Assembly (NCBI GenBank): GCA_046726955.1
Contig: JBKPBQ010000019.1
Location: 1-7,500 of the forward strand
From: CAVPGH01 sp046726955
Lineage (GTDB): Bacteria; Acidobacteriota; Vicinamibacteria; Fen-336
Length of the DNA stretch: 7,500 bases
Reading direction: 5' to 3'
In this document: positions 5,695 to 7,500 of the stretch, in pieces
Layout: each line of letters begins with the position of its first letter
Position numbering within the stretch: the first letter of the stretch is position 1
The notes under the pieces: generated by a model
The model's database searches: none
Told to the model about the DNA's origin: nothing
What the model saw: the letters and a program-made list of their open reading frames with translations, nothing else
Translations under genes and position numbers: made by a program

Positions 5695-7500
5695 GTGGCG
5701 CCGCTTCCCGCTCTCGCCGTCTTTCCGCTCCTGGCCGCCGTGGCGCCGGCCGCTCCCGCCGTCCCTCCGGGCCTCCAGCCCGGCAAGGTCGTGGTGCACG
5801 CGGTGGACGTGCCCGTCCGGATCGTGCTCGTGGGGTTCGAGGACCAGGAGGTCGACGAGAAAGCCCTCCTCCGCTCGCTCCCGCGGACGTACCGTCCGGT
5901 CGCTCGCTACCCGCGCTTCCACGGCCGCGGCCGTGAGCTCGGCCTCGAGTACCGCTTTCGGTACGACGTAGCCCGCAAGGACCGCCGTTTCAACGACGCG
6001 CTCTTCGCGCACCTCAAGAGGATCGGCGTGCGCGAAGGACGCACCCTCTACCAGACGCTCTACAACGAGCAGAGCCGCAACGTGCTCGACGTGCCGGCGA
6101 GCGTCCTGCACGTGGACGGGCCGCTCGTCGAGAGGTGGCTCGGCGAGAACGACCCGGACCCGAGCAACGGACGCGGCTACACGCTCTACTTCCTGAACTG
6201 GTTCGGGCGCGACGACTTCGAGTTCCACGTCTACACCAAGACCGACGAGCCCGATCCCGACACCGGCTACAACTTCGGCCGCCTCCGGGATTCGCGGAAG
6301 ATGGTGGCGTGGGGCGGAAGCCACGGCCGGAGGTGGTTCTACGACTTCTCGGCCGGGCCGGAGGCGTGGGGCGGAGGCTACGACCTCGACAACGCCGACC
6401 TCGACGGGGACGAGCAGGCCGACTATCGGATCCCCCCGATCTGGGAGTACCGCGTGGACGGCTACAGGCGCCCCGACCTCCTCACCACGGACATGGGCCG
6501 GCTCGCCCGTTTCGTCGGCATCGACCTTCTCTTCACGCCCTCGCCGCTCTACGACCCCCTGGCGACGGCGCCCCGCGGAGGGGCGGCGAAGGTCGCGCAC
6601 ATAGCACTCTTCGAGGCCGAGCCGGGGACGAGCGCCAGCCGCTTCTTCGACGCCGACTTCGCCCGCGAGCAGTGGCGCCGATTCGAGCCCTACTACCGGT
6701 GGCAGACCGGGCGGAGCCGCCACTCCCTCGACGGCGAGGCGCGGCTCGCCCTCGACATCTTCGTGGGGAACGTGGTGGACGACCAGGCGTGCTGGCGGCC
6801 CTTCGGCGATCCCTTCGCGCAGCTCTACTGCCACTTCACGCGGCGGCTCGCCGAGTTCGTCCCCGCTTACGCGTGGGGCGACCACGTGGAGGCGCTCCTC
6901 GCCTTCGACACCAACGACCCCGGCCTCGCCGGTCTCCTCGGGTTCGCCGACGACGACTGGGCGACGGGCGCGCCGTCCCAGGTCTTCATGTTCGACGGCA
7001 CCGACGCGCGGGAGGCCGGCTTCGGCTTCACGGCTACCGGCATCCACGAGGTCGGCCACCACCTCGGCCTGTCGCACCCCCACGACGGCTACGACTCGGA
7101 GATGCGGCTGGACTTCCAGGCCGCGGGGGCGCTCTTCTTCGCGTGGACCGGAGACGAGAGCGCGACCGTGATGCACGACATCGCCCTCAGCAACTCCTTC
7201 GGGACGTTCGACCGCGACAACATGTACCGGTGGGAGGCCGCGGGCTACCTGACCCGGGCGAACGCGCTCGCCGGCGCGCTCGGCACGCGCGTCGACGACG
7301 CGGCGGTGGCCGACCTCGTGCGGGCGGCGGACGCGCTGGCCCGCCGCGCGCAGGCTGCGCTCCTGGGCTGGGACTACCTCCGGGCCGCCCAGGACGCGCG
7401 CCGGGCCCGCGACCTCCTCGAGGACGCGGCCGACCGCGCCGGGGTTCGCCTGGTCGTCAAGGAGGACACGGGCCCGCCGGACGCCGCCGGCGCTCTGGCC
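5695..7500 (+). CDS. Predicted exported zinc metalloprotease, HExxHxxGxxH (3' end beyond the window)
   Basis: The frame is open from GTG 5695 to the window edge (602 codons, no stop). The N-terminus is hydrophobic and Ala/Pro-rich (APLPALAVFPLLAAVAPAAPA), a likely signal peptide although it has no early Lys/Arg. The zinc site is complete: His451-Glu452-Val-Gly-His455-His-Leu-Gly458-Leu-Ser-His461, the metzincin pattern HExxHxxGxxH. Met493, in ATVMHDIA 32 residues further on, is a candidate Met-turn. Residues 232-243 (DNADLDGDEQAD) look like a calcium-binding DxDGDxxxD loop. The ~430-residue region before the zinc site, rich in Trp/Tyr/Asp (GYTLYFLNWFGRDDFEFHVY; IPPIWEYR), matches no family I can name. 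After ~520 the sequence is helical and Ala/Arg-rich (ARRARDLLEDAA). The gene starts three bases after the dehydratase stop, so shared transcription is likely. Substrate unknown. Long antisense frames over this gene are composition shadows. Confidence 0.85.
   Translation, partial: MAPLPALAVFPLLAAVAPAAPAVPPGLQPGKVVVHAVDVPVRIVLVGFEDQEVDEKALLRSLPRTYRPVARYPRFHGRGRELGLEYRFRYDVARKDRRFNDALFAHLKRIGVREGRTLYQTLYNEQSRNVLDVPASVLHVDGPLVERWLGENDPDPSNGRGYTLYFLNWFGRDDFEFHVYTKTDEPDPDTGYNFGRLRDSRKMVAWGGSHGRRWFYDFSAGPEAWGGGYDLDNADLDGDEQADYRIPPIWEYRVDGYRRPDLLTTDMGRLARFVGIDLLFTPSPLYDPLATAPRGGAAKVAHIALFEAEPGTSASRFFDADFAREQWRRFEPYYRWQTGRSRHSLDGEARLALDIFVGNVVDDQACWRPFGDPFAQLYCHFTRRLAEFVPAYAWGDHVEALLAFDTNDPGLAGLLGFADDDWATGAPSQVFMFDGTDAREAGFGFTATGIHEVGHHLGLSHPHDGYDSEMRLDFQAAGALFFAWTGDESATVMHDIALSNSFGTFDRDNMYRWEAAGYLTRANALAGALGTRVDDAAVADLVRAADALARRAQAALLGWDYLRAAQDARRARDLLEDAADRAGVRLVVKEDTGPPDAAGALA

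Noticed and set aside
5575..7176. 533-codon antisense open frame over the right-hand gene
   Set aside because: The + strand frame encodes a complete zinc-protease motif, has a ribosome site and is open to the edge. The antisense product is Val/Glu/Arg-rich without motifs.

Overview
The window is strongly GC-rich, with G/C at most third codon positions. Six protein-coding genes lie head to tail on the + strand with short gaps. No RNA gene, IS element, CRISPR array or intrinsic terminator is visible. Several protein types here (the 'TYQGRL' secreted protein, the DUF11 protein ending in a 'PCRVLDTRNP ... LDVNGYF' module, the small 'YDVGNL' lipoprotein) are ones I associate with Acidobacteriota (Thermoanaerobaculia-like) and similar GC-rich Gram-negative phyla. 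That placement is an inference from protein style, not from a marker gene.

Layout. At 1-392 is the 3' end of a YafK-type L,D-transpeptidase (peptidoglycan cross-link enzyme). At 410-757 is a small ASCH-domain protein, presumably RNA-binding, with an odd arginine-rich tail. A 122-base spacer (758-879) follows. At 880-2223 is a secreted multi-module protein with two DUF11 repeats. Only 29 bases on, at 2253-3647, is a secreted protein with phage-tail-fibre-like GGTG repeats. These two look like a co-transcribed pair of surface proteins. At 3723-4100 is a small predicted lipoprotein with a beta-rich PPC-like domain. At 4171-5691 is a 506-residue member of the 4-hydroxybutyryl-CoA dehydratase family, a [4Fe-4S]/FAD enzyme. 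Three bases after its stop, at 5695, a GTG-started gene runs off the right edge. It encodes a predicted exported zinc metalloprotease with a perfect HExxHxxGxxH site.

How they work together. The left and middle parts are mostly envelope and surface functions: wall cross-linking, two secreted repeat proteins, a lipoprotein. The dehydratase is a cytoplasmic enzyme of 4-hydroxybutyrate/GABA-type carbon metabolism. Its tight coupling to a protease has no obvious metabolic logic. No complete defence, secondary-metabolite or mobile system is recognisable. The points most worth a second look are the long protease reading frame at the right edge, the altered spacing of the His/Cys iron-sulfur ligands in the dehydratase, and the tail-fibre-like secreted protein outside any phage context.
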